DNA of 48,722 bases from Lingula anatina (lineage: Eukaryota > Brachiopoda > Lingulata > Lingulida > Lingulidae), in NCBI RefSeq assembly GCF_001039355.2, contig NW_019773570.1:652139-700860 (forward strand), in the 5' to 3' direction. The notes under the pieces were generated by a model. The model did no database searches. It saw only the letters and a program-made list of their open reading frames with translations, and was not told where the DNA came from. Shown in pieces: positions 1-12,718 of the stretch; the stretch's first letter is position 1, and each line of letters opens with the position of its first letter. Made by a program: the position numbers and the translations under genes.

Positions 1-16
1 AAAAAAATCCAAAAAA

Positions 17-60
<44 letters not shown>
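1..60. repeat. A-rich low-complexity tract at window edge
   Basis: Almost pure A, broken by a few T, C and G bases. It could be the poly-A end of a plus-strand retroelement whose body lies outside the window, or a simple homopolymer. Nothing more can be said from inside the window. Confidence 0.8.
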
Positions 61-62
<2 letters not shown>

Positions 63-2030
63 GGAAACTTCCTAGAACATAAAGACTTCCTTGTAAACCT
101 GCTGCAAACTCAAAGGTACAATTATGAACTAAGCATCAGTGGAGAGTGGATTCCCAGTAACACATAAAAACCACTTCTACTGTAGTTTCTTACACCACTC
201 AAATAAATTTAACATGCCAAGAGATTAACTGAATAAATCACTCGATCAGCCATAAAAAAGCTTTAGATGGCTCCTTTCCTTAAATTTTTGGTCAGAAATT
301 TAAACTACTTATCTGACCTAATTTTCTGCCCCATATATATATATACAGTATAGAAAGCTAGCAGAAAAATCCGTTCAAATATCACTTTTAGGGTAATATT
401 GAAGAATGTATTTTGGTAAATCTCTTAGTTAAACTATTTGAAACTATTTGCTGGTATTTGGGTTAGTCTTTTGTGGCATAAAATTGAACTCATATGCATC
501 TGTAAGATGTTATTGCAAAGTTGTTACTGGAGATATGTGTTTCTGTCCTCATTATAAAAGGCAGGTCTGGTTGTGCTTAGAGCAAGTAAGTCAGTTTACG
601 ATGTAGTTAAGTGACATTAATTCATTTAGTTGTCTATAAAAATTTGAAAAGTTATTTATACGTATTAAGGAAGGTGTGTTAATTGGAGCTCACAATTAAC
701 TTATTATTGATTTTATCATCTGACTTTTCAGTTAGTAAAATGCACAGCCTTTGATATTTAATTCAATATTTATTTTAATATTTGTCTGAGTACAATGTAA
801 CAAATTAAATGGCATGACAAGATACTGTGCACTCATAAGGTTCCACATTCAGGTATACTGTATTTAATTAACAAGTACATAAACAATATATATACGATAC
901 TGCACAAAGACAATCAACTTAAACAAGGCAGCAAAGCTGTCAAATGTACAGACAAAAACAGAAAATAAAAATGCAGAAAATGGGTCATTTTGTCAATTTT
1001 GATGCAATAATAAATAATGCTTATAATAGCACTGTCAATCAACACTGAATTTTAATCATGCACAACAGGTAACAAGGTATATAACAGGAGCAGATCCAGA
1101 GGTATTTTCTGACAGTATTCCAAATTATCTTTGTTGATCCATCCTCCACTTTTGATGGTCTTCCAACAGAAAAAAATGATACCTGTCAATGTAAACTTTA
1201 AAATCTGACCGTCATCTGAAAGACCCAGAAGACGGCCTCAATCCACCCCTGCAATAAGATTACAGTTTCTGCACCATGAAAGTTCAAATTCACATAATGA
1301 AACTCCCAATATTTGAAAAATGTTGACAGTGCATAAAATAATATTACATAATGTTTAAAGACATAAAAACATATGCAACTGCTTATGTGGAAATACAGAA
1401 TGTGAAGAGCTTCAGGTGGATAGGAGTTGAAAATGCCAGTGTTTGAAAAAATATTAAAAAGAAAACACAACAAAAAATTCCAATAAAGCTGCTATTCAAA
1501 CTTTTAATCTTGCTGTATAAACATGATATGAATAACCCCAATGTGTTTGAGGATAATAAGGCACTGTTATTCATCTATAACATTAATGTTGGCATTACAC
1601 AATTTTCAATTTTTTTTCTTTTGTAAACTTATTTGCAATATTAAACAACATTTACCTTCATAATTATCACCGATTCTTAATTATGTGACACAGTTAAGAG
1701 AGCTTAACCTATAGGACTTGAATGGGAAATATCAACGTGTGTTTTATGTAATCTTATTTAATGGGCACTTGAAAATTAATTAGGCAAGTGATTTTATAGC
1801 TCTGAATTGAGCTAGCGATTACCCCAAGGGACAATTACCACCATCCATAAACAGTAGCCCCATATAGCACTCTATAGAGCTGCATTGCTTCCAAAACAGA
1901 AAACATTCACACCTATTTCCAACACAAGCTGCACTTTAGTCCTATGAAACTTTTCAGTAAGTTAGAATATCATAAGTAAAATGTTTTTTCCATAATGGTC
2001 ATCAATTGGCCAATTGATTTTCCTTGAAAT
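61..2030. other. AT-rich stretch with no recognisable gene
   Basis: The short open frames here (for example 1198-1473 minus) are low-complexity and rich in F, Y, I and C, without recognisable domains or a coherent exon series. I see no RNA gene, transposon end or long repeat. Confidence 0.5.
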
Positions 2031-2370
2031 GTGTTATCAGTATTGCATATGTGCTCAAAAAAGTGAAAAAACAGCATAACTACCATAAAAATGGCCCGAT
2101 CAGGCTGATTTTCAAACTTGACCTGCATATTATGAATATTCATCATTTCTGTAACTTATAAGCCAAAAGGTAAAACAGTTTTTCGCTTATCGTGTTATCG
2201 GTGTTGCATTTATGCTGAATAAAATGAAAAAATAGCATAACTTCCATAAATATGGCCTGATCATGCTGATTTTTGAACTTGACCTGCGTATTATGAATAT
2301 TCATCAGTTCTGTAAGTTTCAAGCCAAAAGGTAAAATGGTTATTCACTTATCGTGTTATTGGTGAAAGTG
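2031..2370. repeat. Tandem duplication, unit about 161 bp
   Basis: Units start at 2031 and 2192 with gtgttatcrgtrttgcat and run in parallel through shared blocks such as agcataact, gaacttgacctgc and attatgaatattcatca. A third copy begins at 2353 and breaks down within about 15 bases. The units differ at scattered positions, so the duplication is not recent. Confidence 0.8.
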
Positions 2371-2425
2371 CATGGCGACGACGACGGCAATGACGGCAAT
2401 GACGACAGATGCAGGTGAAGGCTAT

Positions 2426-2453
2426 ATGTACAGACACATCTGTGTCTGTACAT
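2426..2453. repeat. Perfect 13-bp inverted repeat with 2-base loop
   Basis: The arms atgtacagacaca (2426-2438) and tgtgtctgtacat (2441-2453) are exact reverse complements separated by tc. It could form a cruciform or be a chance palindrome. No gene lies beside it. Confidence 0.7.
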
Positions 2454-2570
2454 AAAAACAAAAGACAATTCGATTGAGAAGTAGTACCCTATATCTACCT
2501 TGCCTACATTATAATTGAATACTCTGTGATGAACAGAAGACAATTTGACATTTATACAGTGGGCGGAATA

Positions 2571-3421
2571 ATTTTGTTTCCGTTGTACACCGGTGTAACA
2601 ACGTTCGAAATGTTTTAATCCCTATCTTGTGAATAGAAGGGGGCGGACATACAACGGAGGGCCGTATAAATCCCTTCAAAATTCGAACGCACAAACACAA
2701 TAGCTTAGGTGGAATAACACAATACTTAATACGAGTGAACCCCATGTCGCCGGTTTCTGTGGTCCAGCGCGAGCGCGACAATCCGCTGTAACTAGGTATA
2801 ATTAACAGCAGGATACATCAGCCAGAAGGTCCCTATTGTTTGTTGCGGCGATAGGATTATAGCTTGAAGAGGTTAAACCCATGCTAAGGCGTGCCACGCG
2901 AAGCGAACTGTCCTTTTGTTCACTAGTTTGGCACGCGCAACTGGTTTTTAGTGTTGCTAACATACTGCTAGTTAATTTTGTTATCAGTTATTTCATCCTA
3001 TATGAAATTTCCGCAGTCAAAAATTGAACTAATTATTGTTTGTTGGGTTGAAATGCATGAGCGTCAGCATCAATCTGTCTCAAAAAATTCCTATTGCATT
3101 AATTTATAAATGTGTAATTTATTTATGTACTTACGTTTTAATTTGAAATATCTGCATTCAAGCGTTCAAGTATTTATAAAACATGAATGATAATGAAAGA
3201 GGAATAAGGAAATAACATATTACTTATATTATGCTTATATTATAATATTGAAATTAAATGAGGTGCATTGACATAGGCGCAATGACAATCCAACTACAAC
3301 GTGCAACAGGGGGAGGTCTGGCTGTATGATCATACAATATACGAAAGTACGGTCAATTAAAAGTGTAAATCATCAGTTAAAGAGGAGGGGGTCTTACTAT
3401 AGCTCGCTATCTATTGTTAAA
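2571..3421 (-). repeat. Dispersed repeat, copy 1 (inverted copy at 38696-39530)
   Basis: This block of about 850 bp is present in reverse complement at 38696-39530. Matching landmarks include tttccgttgtac, agaagggggcgg, the gacaggataca/tgtatcctgctg region, ggcgatagga, gaacaaaaggac and the cagttaaagagg block near 3374. Both copies carry small indels. Open frames inside (2509-2781 minus, 3326-3544 plus) show no known domain. A third fragment lies at 6693-6760. The class of the element is unknown. Confidence 0.8.
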
Positions 3422-6400
3422 CCCGACTGTTATTATCTCTCGAACAAGCTTAAAGCATGCCTATACAATTACTGTGTCTCCGGCTACCGTTCAGAAACGC
3501 CATGTCGAACATATTTTGCTACAGTGAGAAACATGGTACACTAGCGACTTGTTTTAGATCACTCAAGAAAGGATGCATACGTGCGACACCAGAGGAAAAA
3601 CAATCAAGTATGCATCTGATCCATTAATAGTAATTGCACAGTTCATGTTACTAGACCTTTGTCCTAACTCAGTAGTTAGGAATAGGATGTTTGGATAAAA
3701 AGCTTCTATTCAACTCGCTTAGACCTAGGGCGTGATGCTATCATCCGCTGAAACACGTAACTGAACCCTCTACCTGAACCTGAAGTCCCTTTAGCTGAAA
3801 CAAAAACTGTCCCTTGAACCTGTCCATTTTTTAATCGTCAAATGATTTGTGATTTCATTGAACGTCTTTGATCGAAAGCTTTCAAGTGACAATAACCGAA
3901 CCATGTGTTGATTATTTATTAAGGCGTAATTAAGTTTATTCAACATGATCTATTTTGTAAACAATATTTGCCAAGATTGAGCTTGGATTGATCACCGTCA
4001 CTATTTAGCTACTCGCCTATAATGCGTGCTAAACGACAGACAACTTAAAAATATTATCTGTGTAACTGTGCAAATGAACGCATTTAGTTAAAATATAACG
4101 AAGCCGGCATTTAATCCATCGAACATATTTATATTTGTTCTTTTAAAACCAGTGTAAGGTTAACGCCAAATAAAAGCAAGCCTTGCCGACTGGTTTTGTT
4201 TTAACTGTCGTATATTAAGTAAAGCTAAGTAAAGCCTGTTTCTACTTCGCAGTGTTCATCCCAGCCATAAAACCGCATGAAGGATAACAAGACTCCGTAG
4301 ACCTGTGCTTCAGGTTTCCAGGAGTCCCGTGTAACACAATAATATCGAAGGCCTGAGAGTAATACATATATGAGGCCGTGTATGAAAGATTTAACAAATT
4401 AGAAATTCAAGAATTTAAACATGCTAGGTACATGCACATCACTTAATAAGTCATTTCACAAAAATCGCATCTAATTGTTTAGATTAACATTTACTTTTAT
4501 CGATCTCATCCCGTTGTCTCCACCACCTAAAAGAAATATAGAGAACATGAGGAAAAGTAACACGTTTACATGCAGGCGAAGGAGTTATACTTCAATATAA
4601 ATCGCGAACAATATCAACAGCGACTAAAGACCGTTGCCTGTCTTTCACACTTTTACACAAACACACGAAGGTTTAATAAAGGGAGTCGCGGCGCGATATC
4701 TATCTCTTTCATTCGAACAAACAAAGGGCTGACCCGAAGTAAGCTTTCTATACTAATGTCCTTTTATGGTATATTGTAATTACTCTACTTGCTCGCCTCC
4801 ATTGTCTTGTAAAAGTGACAAAGAATGTGTTGTATTCACACACGAGTTGAAAGAACTTTGCATAACTCCTTTGCCTTAAGTTGCATAATGTCTTTCTCAA
4901 GGTTATAATCAGTGTGAAGAGGGTGTCTTGCCTCATTTAAAAAGGGTGTTGTTCTTCATACTGGTTGTTGCTTAACTTATGCTAATCTTAAGCTTTTATG
5001 TACCAATATGGTTTTAATAAATCGCCAAAATTATGACATTAATGAACATTGTGTATCAAACGTTTTGATACGATTTAAATAAATGGACGAGGAAGATTAC
5101 GGTATTAGGTTCTATTTACCTCTGGCTTTAACTTCGCCCTGCTATATAAATGAACAAATGTTGCAGATCGTAACAAAAAAAAACTCTTATAGTGTTTTAT
5201 GATTTATATGATTTACACATTTGATAGTGAAACACTCCTCGACTTTAACGAATCACCTGACGTAAACTGTCTACCCGCGCTCCCCGAAAAAAACTGTTTC
5301 TTTTAATTTTGAAATGAATTGCTTTTAAGGCAAAGAAGTCCATTAAACCCTTTAGTCTCAATATCATTGTACAGCATGTTGTAATCGATATTTAAAAAAG
5401 TTAATTTTTGTACTCCGCTTTCATCGAGGATACCTCAAGTTGAGGTTACAATTACGTCGCTCGCCTATGCTACTGGAATATATATTTAAGGACAAATTAA
5501 GCTTTGTAAAGTCCCTATTGTCACACACCATAGATACTTTATTTTGTCTTGAATGAAAAAATAGCCTCAAATTATCGTTTTGTGCTTAAACCTTTCATTA
5601 CTTGAACCAAGATCTGTACTATAGCTACCAAGACGTACATGCATCAAGTTGGGTCTGCTGGGGGAGGGGAGCATTTAAATGATAAACGAGGAAGTCTACC
5701 TGCAAAAGCAGCAGCAGTGGTTTAAATAATCGCTATCTAGACTCCTTTTTCTTTGACAGCAACATAAAAAGTGTTTAGGGAGAAAGTCACACAAAGACCC
5801 GACGTTGTTTTGTCTTCAGCATTTCCTCTTCCTTGTTATCTGCAATTACTATCGTCAATTAATGAAATCGAGAAAGCAATTAAGTGACGGCACATTGAAT
5901 ATAGTCACTAGGTGCATTTCGCTGAGTGTTTACAAGATCTAGCGACACATTTTATCGCCACGCGTTCTAGTTTGATTAGTTTAGAAAATTAAACAGTTAC
6001 TCTGTCGGCTCTCCGTCATTGCTATGAATCTGACATCGAATTTAGTCCAAAATATTAGTAAATTCAGAATTATTAGCTAAAACGTAAATTGCCCTAATTT
6101 GTCAGATAATCAAAAATGCCGGTGATCCACGCGGAGGGTACGCTTTCCTGAAGGTAGCGGCGACGAACGGCGACGATATTTTTCTGAATAGTGAACCTTT
6201 ATTAGTTACGAAAAGCCCCCTTTTCAACAGGCGCGTTTTATTAATTACTTCATGTCACAAAGTTAATTTATACAGGCAAAACTTTATTTTAAGGAAATAG
6301 TTTCACGAAATGAACGAGAGTAAAATATTAGTCGGCACAAATATAAGGCATACAACAATGAGTCATGTTATGGATCATGTTATGGGCCATGTCGGATTAT

Positions 6401-6690
6401 AATGGCATACCTTGATGCAAAACAGTCTATCGTTTCTTCCACCGCGAGTCCCTTTATTTAATGTAATGTATTACTCATTACCCGTTTCATTTGACACTCT
6501 CTCTTTTTATCTCCCTTCCCCTTTCTCTTGTTAGAAGGAGGGTAAATAATTAAGCACTCAAAATCTGCACCACCAATCTTCAGAAAAACATACGTTAACG
6601 AACCAGTGGGCTGATCCACAACATCTGACACAGCAGAAGGAATCAAATAACAGCTAGCACAAAATTATATGCAGTTAGCTATAGTGTCAC
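3422..6690. other. Stretch with no recognisable gene
   Basis: Only short open frames (69 codons or fewer), without domain signatures, splice-linked partners or RNA-gene features. Base composition is AT-rich like the rest of the intergenic DNA. Confidence 0.5.
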
Positions 6691-6692
6691 TA

Positions 6693-6762
6693 CATACATA
6701 ATCAGCTGCACGCGCGAAGCTGTTGAACAAAAGGATAGTTCGCTACGGGAGACCGTTTGTTT
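6693..6762 (+). repeat. Fragment of the 2571/38696 dispersed repeat
   Basis: Shares taatcagctgc and the block gaacaaaaggatagttcgctacgggagac with 39153-39210 in the same orientation. It extends only about 70 bp, so it is a truncated copy. Confidence 0.7.
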
Positions 6763-6951
6763 ACATAAGTACTCTAAGGGGCGTGGCTACCCAGGCGACC
6801 AGGGGATTAGGCTAGTTACTATATGCCGTCAACAATCGTTTAGCGACCCTATCATTATACACTCTCTCTATTGTATTTTCCACCGCATTAATCGCAGTGT
6901 AATCTTCAAATGGTCCACGGGGTAAATGTACACATTCTTAATCCTAGTACG

Positions 6952-7802
6952 GTAGTTTGTTCAAATGTTTCTTTTAATTACCTACAGGCTGCCATTTGCA
7001 ATTGAATTGATGGTATATATGCACTGTATATCTGTGTCCATAAATTAAAACAGACCCGAACAGTTATCTCACATAAACTGATATATGCAAGATATAAAAC
7101 TTGAACTTCATAATGCAAAAAAGGTTGAATTTAGGAATTGTTGATGCCTGCTATCAGATCCACGTGTTTTCCGAATTTTTTTTTAGAAATTCAAATGACT
7201 TTTTATCTTCTCAAACGATATATTTGTAGTGTTCTTATATCGATATTTTGGTTGAAGTATGGTTTTGAACAGATTAACCACTATCGATTATGCAGTACTT
7301 TGAAGCTAAACACTAAATCATTTATAAGACATCCCGACCGTGGATTTTACACATAAACAGTGAATAACAATGGCGGAATATATGTAGTGTCGCCGCTTTC
7401 TTCAGCCGGCATTTGAGTCACCTTAACATAATTTTCACCCATTTCTCGAAAGTTTTCTTGGTTATAACTGGTCAAATGAGCAGTTCAAGCATGTATTTGA
7501 AGGCAAATCTGATGGGTCTAAAGTGATAGAGCGTGAATTGCTGGTCAAGACGAGAGCAATACCCTTAAAACCAACACTTCTTAAAACTTTAATATATCTT
7601 ATTATTTCTTTATAAATCCATACAAGTTTAGCATCTCAGGGCCTCTCCTAGTGGAGATAAAACGTTATTCAAAAAGCCCCCCTAATTGCATTTGCTTTTA
7701 TTTAGAAAGAATCACCTCAAAGGTGTAAATTGTAAAGTGTTTTTTATTCCAGATATTATGTCTGACAGAATTAATGGTTCAGGAAAATACAAAATAGCGT
7801 TT

Positions 7803-7855
<53 letters not shown>

Positions 7856-9205
7856 GGGGGGGGGGGGTCAATGTGTTTAAATTTTTCCTTATCCGCTTAA
7901 ATTATATTGAAATAAGCATTTCAATACGAAATAATGCTGACGCATCATTTATACAGCGGGGTGTATTTAATCAAATGAGTTTATGGCGTACTAACTGCAG
8001 CGTTTTGGGATGATATCATAATACCAATTTCAAACAGGTCTCCTTCACATGACTAACAATATCGTTTTCGCCTATTCAATCACATCAGAAAAGACTATGC
8101 TTTGGTGACGGGGAATATTGGAGGGAGCGTGTATTTTTCAGGTGTTTACTTTTTTATTGCACTATGCATTCAAGCTATCAAAATTATGTTGTTTTTTGTG
8201 CGAGAGGAAGTGATTTTTTTGTGATATAAAGTCCATAATGCACTGTATAATTTAAAAACGATCTTCAGCTTTTTTCGTCCACTGATTTCCTTACGCTGGA
8301 CATAATACAACTTCGAATTAATATATCTAAAATTAATTCTTATCAAATGTGATGAAAGTGGTCTTTATCCGTTTCTCTAAAATCTGTGAGATCATGGCTC
8401 CATTTTTCATAAATCCTTAAAAAGAAACTTAGGCAATGGTACACAAACAAATAAACAAAACCCAAAACAAAGTAAATTATTCAGCTGATATTTTATGTTG
8501 CAAAATAAATTAGGATTCAAGGAGTGTCAAAACAAGTTTGCTGTTGCCATGTTTTAAGTTGATTAAAGGAAAACGCGAATACATTGTTAATGGCCGGTAT
8601 ATGTTGATTTCCTAAACAGGTAACTGAATAGTGAAATCACTCGAGTTATGTGTCTTTGAATGTAATTTTTGGCCAGGCGAACAGAAATAGTTATCGCTGT
8701 TTTGCGTAACTGCTTTATACATGGACAAACGAGTATGAATTATTTATATGTCATGCAACAACCTCTGTATTTCTTTGAATTATAGCGTTTATATCCTGTT
8801 TCTATAAACAGGAAATAGTATATATAATGTTGATTTGGAAACATTGTTTCAAACCCTGGGAACAACATGCAACCATGGGTGTGACAGAGCTGTGTGTTAT
8901 GTGTAGCAAGGCCTCATTTGCAGTGCAATATGTACATGTAGTCCTTTTCTTTCTCTTGAAAGGTAGGTGCATTTTACATTTGCATTTCAATTAAAGTTAG
9001 ATGGGAGTACTAGTATCCCGTCTGTTTACGTATGCATTAGGTGTTCAGTATAATTGTGCATAATAAACCATAGGAGAAGGTTTTCAAAGCAAGTTAAATC
9101 ACCAGAGCGTGTCACTTATATTTAAATCCTGCGAGGTGTTTCTTGAATCATTTTTTGGCCTTTGCTCTTCACTTATCTTCACCAGCAGGTTTTTATGGTG
9201 TAAAA
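6952..9205 (+). repeat. Tandem array, unit 1 (about 2.25 kb)
   Basis: A first half (6952-7977) begins gtagtttgttcaaatgtttc. A second half (7978-9205) begins gtttatggcgtactaac. Together they form one unit repeated at 9206-12718 and, in part, at 12719-13590. Identity is high over hundreds of bases with small indels. It holds no convincing coding sequence; short frames such as 7138-7356 and 8802-8990 recur with disruptions in the other units. The nature of the unit (satellite-like or a segmental duplication) is not clear. Confidence 0.9.
7804..7867. repeat. Homopolymer switch: about 51 T then 13 G
   Basis: An uninterrupted T run (7804-7854) is followed directly by a G run (7855-7867) inside tandem unit 1. 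The matching place in unit 2 (10095-10141) has interrupted ttta repeats, T and G runs, so this tract is unstable. Open frames made of F and G across it are artefacts. Tract length in the assembly may be inexact. Confidence 0.9.
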
Positions 9206-10252
9206 GTAGTTTGTTCAAATGTTTCTTTTAATTACCTACAGGCTGCCATTTGCAATTGAATTGATGGTATATATGCACTGTATATCCGTGTCCATAAATT
9301 AAAACAGACCCGAACAGTTATCTCACATAAACTGATATATGCAAGATATAAAACTTGAACTTCATAATGCAAAAAAAGGTTGAATTTAGAAGTTGTTGAT
9401 GACTGCTATCAGATCCACGTGTTTTCCGAATTTTTTTTAAGAAATTCAAATGACTTTTTATCTTCTCAAACGATATATTTGTAGTGTTATTATATCGATA
9501 TGTTGGTTGAAGTATGGTTTTGAACAGATAGACCACTAACGATTACTTTACATGCAATTCCTTTTATGTGTTTTAGTATGCATTACTTTGAGGCTAAACA
9601 CTAAATCATTTCTAAGACATCCCGACCGTGGATTTTACACATAAACAGTGAATAACAATGGCAGAATATATGTAGTGTCGCCGCTTTCTTCAGCCGGCAT
9701 TTGAGTCACCTAAACATAATTTTCACCCATTTCTCTAAAGGTTTCTTGATTATCACTGGTCAAATGAGCAGTTCAAGCATGTATTCGAAGGCAAATTTGA
9801 TGAGTATAAAGTGATGGAGCGTGTATTGCTGGTCAAGACGAGAGCAATACCCTTAAAACCAACACCTCTTAATTAAAACTTTAATATAACTTATATTTCG
9901 TTATAAATCCATACAATTTTAGCATCTCAGGACCTCTCCTAGTGGAGATAAAACGTTATTCAAAAAGCCCCCCCCCCAATTCCATTTGCTTTTATTTAGA
10001 AAGAATCACCTCAAAGGTGTTAATTCTAAAGTGTTTTTTTATTCCAGATATTATGTCTGACAGAATTAATGGCTCAGAAAAATACAACATAGCGGTTTTT
10101 TTATTTATTTATTTATTTATTTTTTTTTTTTTTGGGGGGGGGTCAATGTGTTTAATGTTTCCTTATCCGCTTAAATTATATTGGAATAAGCATTTCAATA
10201 CGAAATAATGCTGACGCATCATTTATACAGCGGGGTGTATTTATTGAAATTA

Positions 10253-11912
10253 CAGACTTGACATTTAATATGGAATATTTCAGTTTCAACGGCATGCTTA
10301 GGTAAAAATGCGTTCTTTTTTCATAAAACTCAGATCTCATATAAGGTATCTGACTGGAGAAGTGTAAAGTCAGGTGTGCCACTACCAATTAACTGACTAC
10401 CAATCCTGTTGCACTGTTGCATTGTGTAATATGCAGTGATTTGATTGGGTAGTGCTCCTTTGGCCTGGTCTAAGCTGGGCTTTGGCGAAGTATGGTTCCG
10501 TCAAAAAAGTATCCATATGTCGGCAACTACTGCATAGAAGAATTTGAAGTTTTGCATGTAAGCGGTCGGTTTTGCAGTCCGTAAAATGAGTTCAACAATG
10601 TTTTACAAATTTGTTAATCTGTGCCAGAATGGCGCGAAAAAGACAGACATTGCCAGAGAGATTATTGTGTCAAACGGAATGGTCTGCACAGTTCTATGGA
10701 CTTATGCCCAGACTGATGTACCTACACAGAGGCCACGCCCAATGTATTGGCATCTTACCACCAGGGCACAGGACTCACTGTCCTTCAGGATATGCTGCTG
10801 CAACTAAACAAAATCCACCCAGTCCGTTCAGAATGAGGGGCAAATTGTGACCAAAACGCGTTTTTCAAGGCTCTTAGCGAATACAATACTGGTTTTCGCA
10901 GGTCAGAATACCAAACGACCTCTGAGGAAGCCACTGTAAACAGCAAAACAGCGTCGTCAGTTTCTCTAATGAATTGAGGATCATAACCGTTTCTGAGTAG
11001 AACACTGAAACCGCGTGGCTTTCTTTATTGAGGTCAGATTTCACCTGTACCGCTTAACTGATCAAAACAGAGTTTACAAACATCCTAAAGTGACCTACGA
11101 CAAGGCGTGTGCCGCTTTTAAAGTGACTAGGGTCATTGGCAGCGTCAGTATTTGGAGTGGATACCACATTGGTGCCAAAACACCAATGGTAGTCATTGAT
11201 GAAAAACTAAACCAGATGAAATAAAGGAATAATCTGGGAACCATTTGACTATCATTTGATAGGGGGCACCTTAGGAACAATTTTAGGTTGCAAGATGAGA
11301 TTGCCCGTTCACACAGAACACTTTTCTTAACAGAAAACTTATAGAGCCAAGGGATTGAGCAGATACATTGGTAATCAAAATCGCCATATTTGAACCACAT
11401 AGGCACACGTGGGTAGGTTATTACTCGCCGAATCAACGGCCTGCATGTCCTACAACAAATCTGAACCAAGTTGGACAAGTTTTGACCGTTGCCTGGAATT
11501 TTTTTCCATATTAAACTCTGAAAACCTATCCTAAGGAATGTCTTGCCGCATGAAAGCTCTGGTAGCAACCAGATGAGGTCAGGTGTAACAGCAACCGTTG
11601 CTGTGACAAGACAATGACATGAGGGTCCTTTGTGGGGCGTGTAACTCTTTTAAGGACGGTAATTTGGAAAATATGCAGATCCAAAATATTGCTTTCAATG
11701 GTTGTCGTATAACTTAAAATAGGCAATGCATTTTTGTTTGCTTCACTGGCGAATTCAATTAATGAACTGGTGTCACAATGACATCAAAGAGATAAATAAA
11801 GGTTATTAAAACATGATTTTAATTCTAATTTTCATTTATCAGTCAGCAAAATAGGAAAAAACTGATGAAAAATAATTTGGAAAAAAATATTCCATATTAA
11901 ATGTCAAGTCTG
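10253..11912 (+). mobile_element. Tc1/mariner-like DNA transposon with TA target duplication
   Basis: Terminal inverted repeats of about 28 bp at 10253-10280 and 11885-11912 start CAGACTTGACATTTAATATG. TA dinucleotides flank both ends (10251-10252 and 11913-11914), the hallmark target of Tc1/mariner elements. Comparison with unit 1 of the surrounding tandem array confirms the boundaries. The length of 1660 bp fits a full-length element with one transposase gene, now broken. The perfect ends but decayed coding region suggest an old element, or one mobilised by a relative. Confidence 0.9.
10586..11700 (+). pseudogene. Degenerate Tc1-family transposase
   Basis: The N-terminal part (10586-10690) reads as a helix-turn-helix, with the pattern VNLCQNGAKKTDIAREI and then IVSNG. 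The segment 11015-11224 carries the DDE-domain signature pattern (RVYKHPKVTYDK, GSVSIWSG, then PMVVIDEKLN). Further down, GIEQIHW and SPYLNHIG at about 11350-11400 match the SPDLNPIE region. Multiple stops and frame changes separate these pieces, so no active transposase is encoded. The long minus-strand frame 11095-11568 is antisense to this and not a gene. Confidence 0.8.
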
Positions 11913-12718
11913 TAGTTTATGGCGTAATAACTGCAGCGTTTTGAGATGATATCATAATATCGATTTCAAACAGGTCTCCTTCACATAACTAACAATATCG
12001 TTTTCGCCTATTCAATCACATCAGAAAAGACTATGCTCTAGTGACGGGGAATATTGGAGGGACCGTGTATTTTTCAGGTGTTTACTTTTTTATTGCACTA
12101 TGCATTCAAGATATCAAAATTACGTGAAGTGATTTTTTTGTGATATAAAGTCCTTAATGTACTGTATAATTTAAAAACGATCTTCAGCTTTTTTCGTCCA
12201 CTGATTTCCTTACGCTGGACATAATACATGTACATGGACATACGACTATGAGTGATGAATATGTCATGCAAAGACCTCTGTAATTCTTTGAATTATAGCG
12301 TTTATATCCTGTTTCTATAAACATGAAATAGTATATATAATGTTGATTTGGAAGCATTGTTTCAAACCCAGTGTAACAACATGCAACCATGGGTGTGACA
12401 GAGCTGTGTGTTATGTGTAGCAAGGCCTCATTTGCAGTGCAATATGTAGTCTTTTTCTTTCTCATAACAGGTAGGTGCATTTTAATTTACATTTGCATTT
12501 CAATTAAAGTTAGATGGGAGTACTAGTATCCCGTCTGTTTACGTGTGCATTAGGTTTTCAATATATTTGTGTATAATAAACCATAGGATAAGGTTTTGAA
12601 AACAAGTTAAATCACCAGAGTGTGTCACTTATATTTAAATCCTGCGAGGTGTTTCTTGAATCATTTTTTGGCCTTTGCTCTTCACTTATCTTCACCGGCA
12701 GGTTTTTATGGTGTAAAA

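Larger units (their letters stand above)
9206..12718 (+). repeat. Tandem array, unit 2, split by a Tc1-like insertion
   Basis: The first half (9206-10250) and second half (11915-12718) match unit 1 but are separated by a 1.66-kb transposon. The second half lacks about 400 bp found in unit 1 (8290-8700 region), so unit 2 is internally deleted. Unit 1 shows the approximate unfilled sequence at the insertion point. Confidence 0.9.

Noticed and set aside
2509-2781. 90-codon minus-strand open frame
   Set aside because: Lies in a dispersed repeat; the frame is not kept in the copy at 39300-39530 and no domain is visible.
7686-8013. Open frames rich in F and G
   Set aside because: Artefacts of the T and G homopolymers at 7804-7867.
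11095-11568. 157-codon minus-strand open frame
   Set aside because: Antisense to the degenerate Tc1 transposase; no independent domain.
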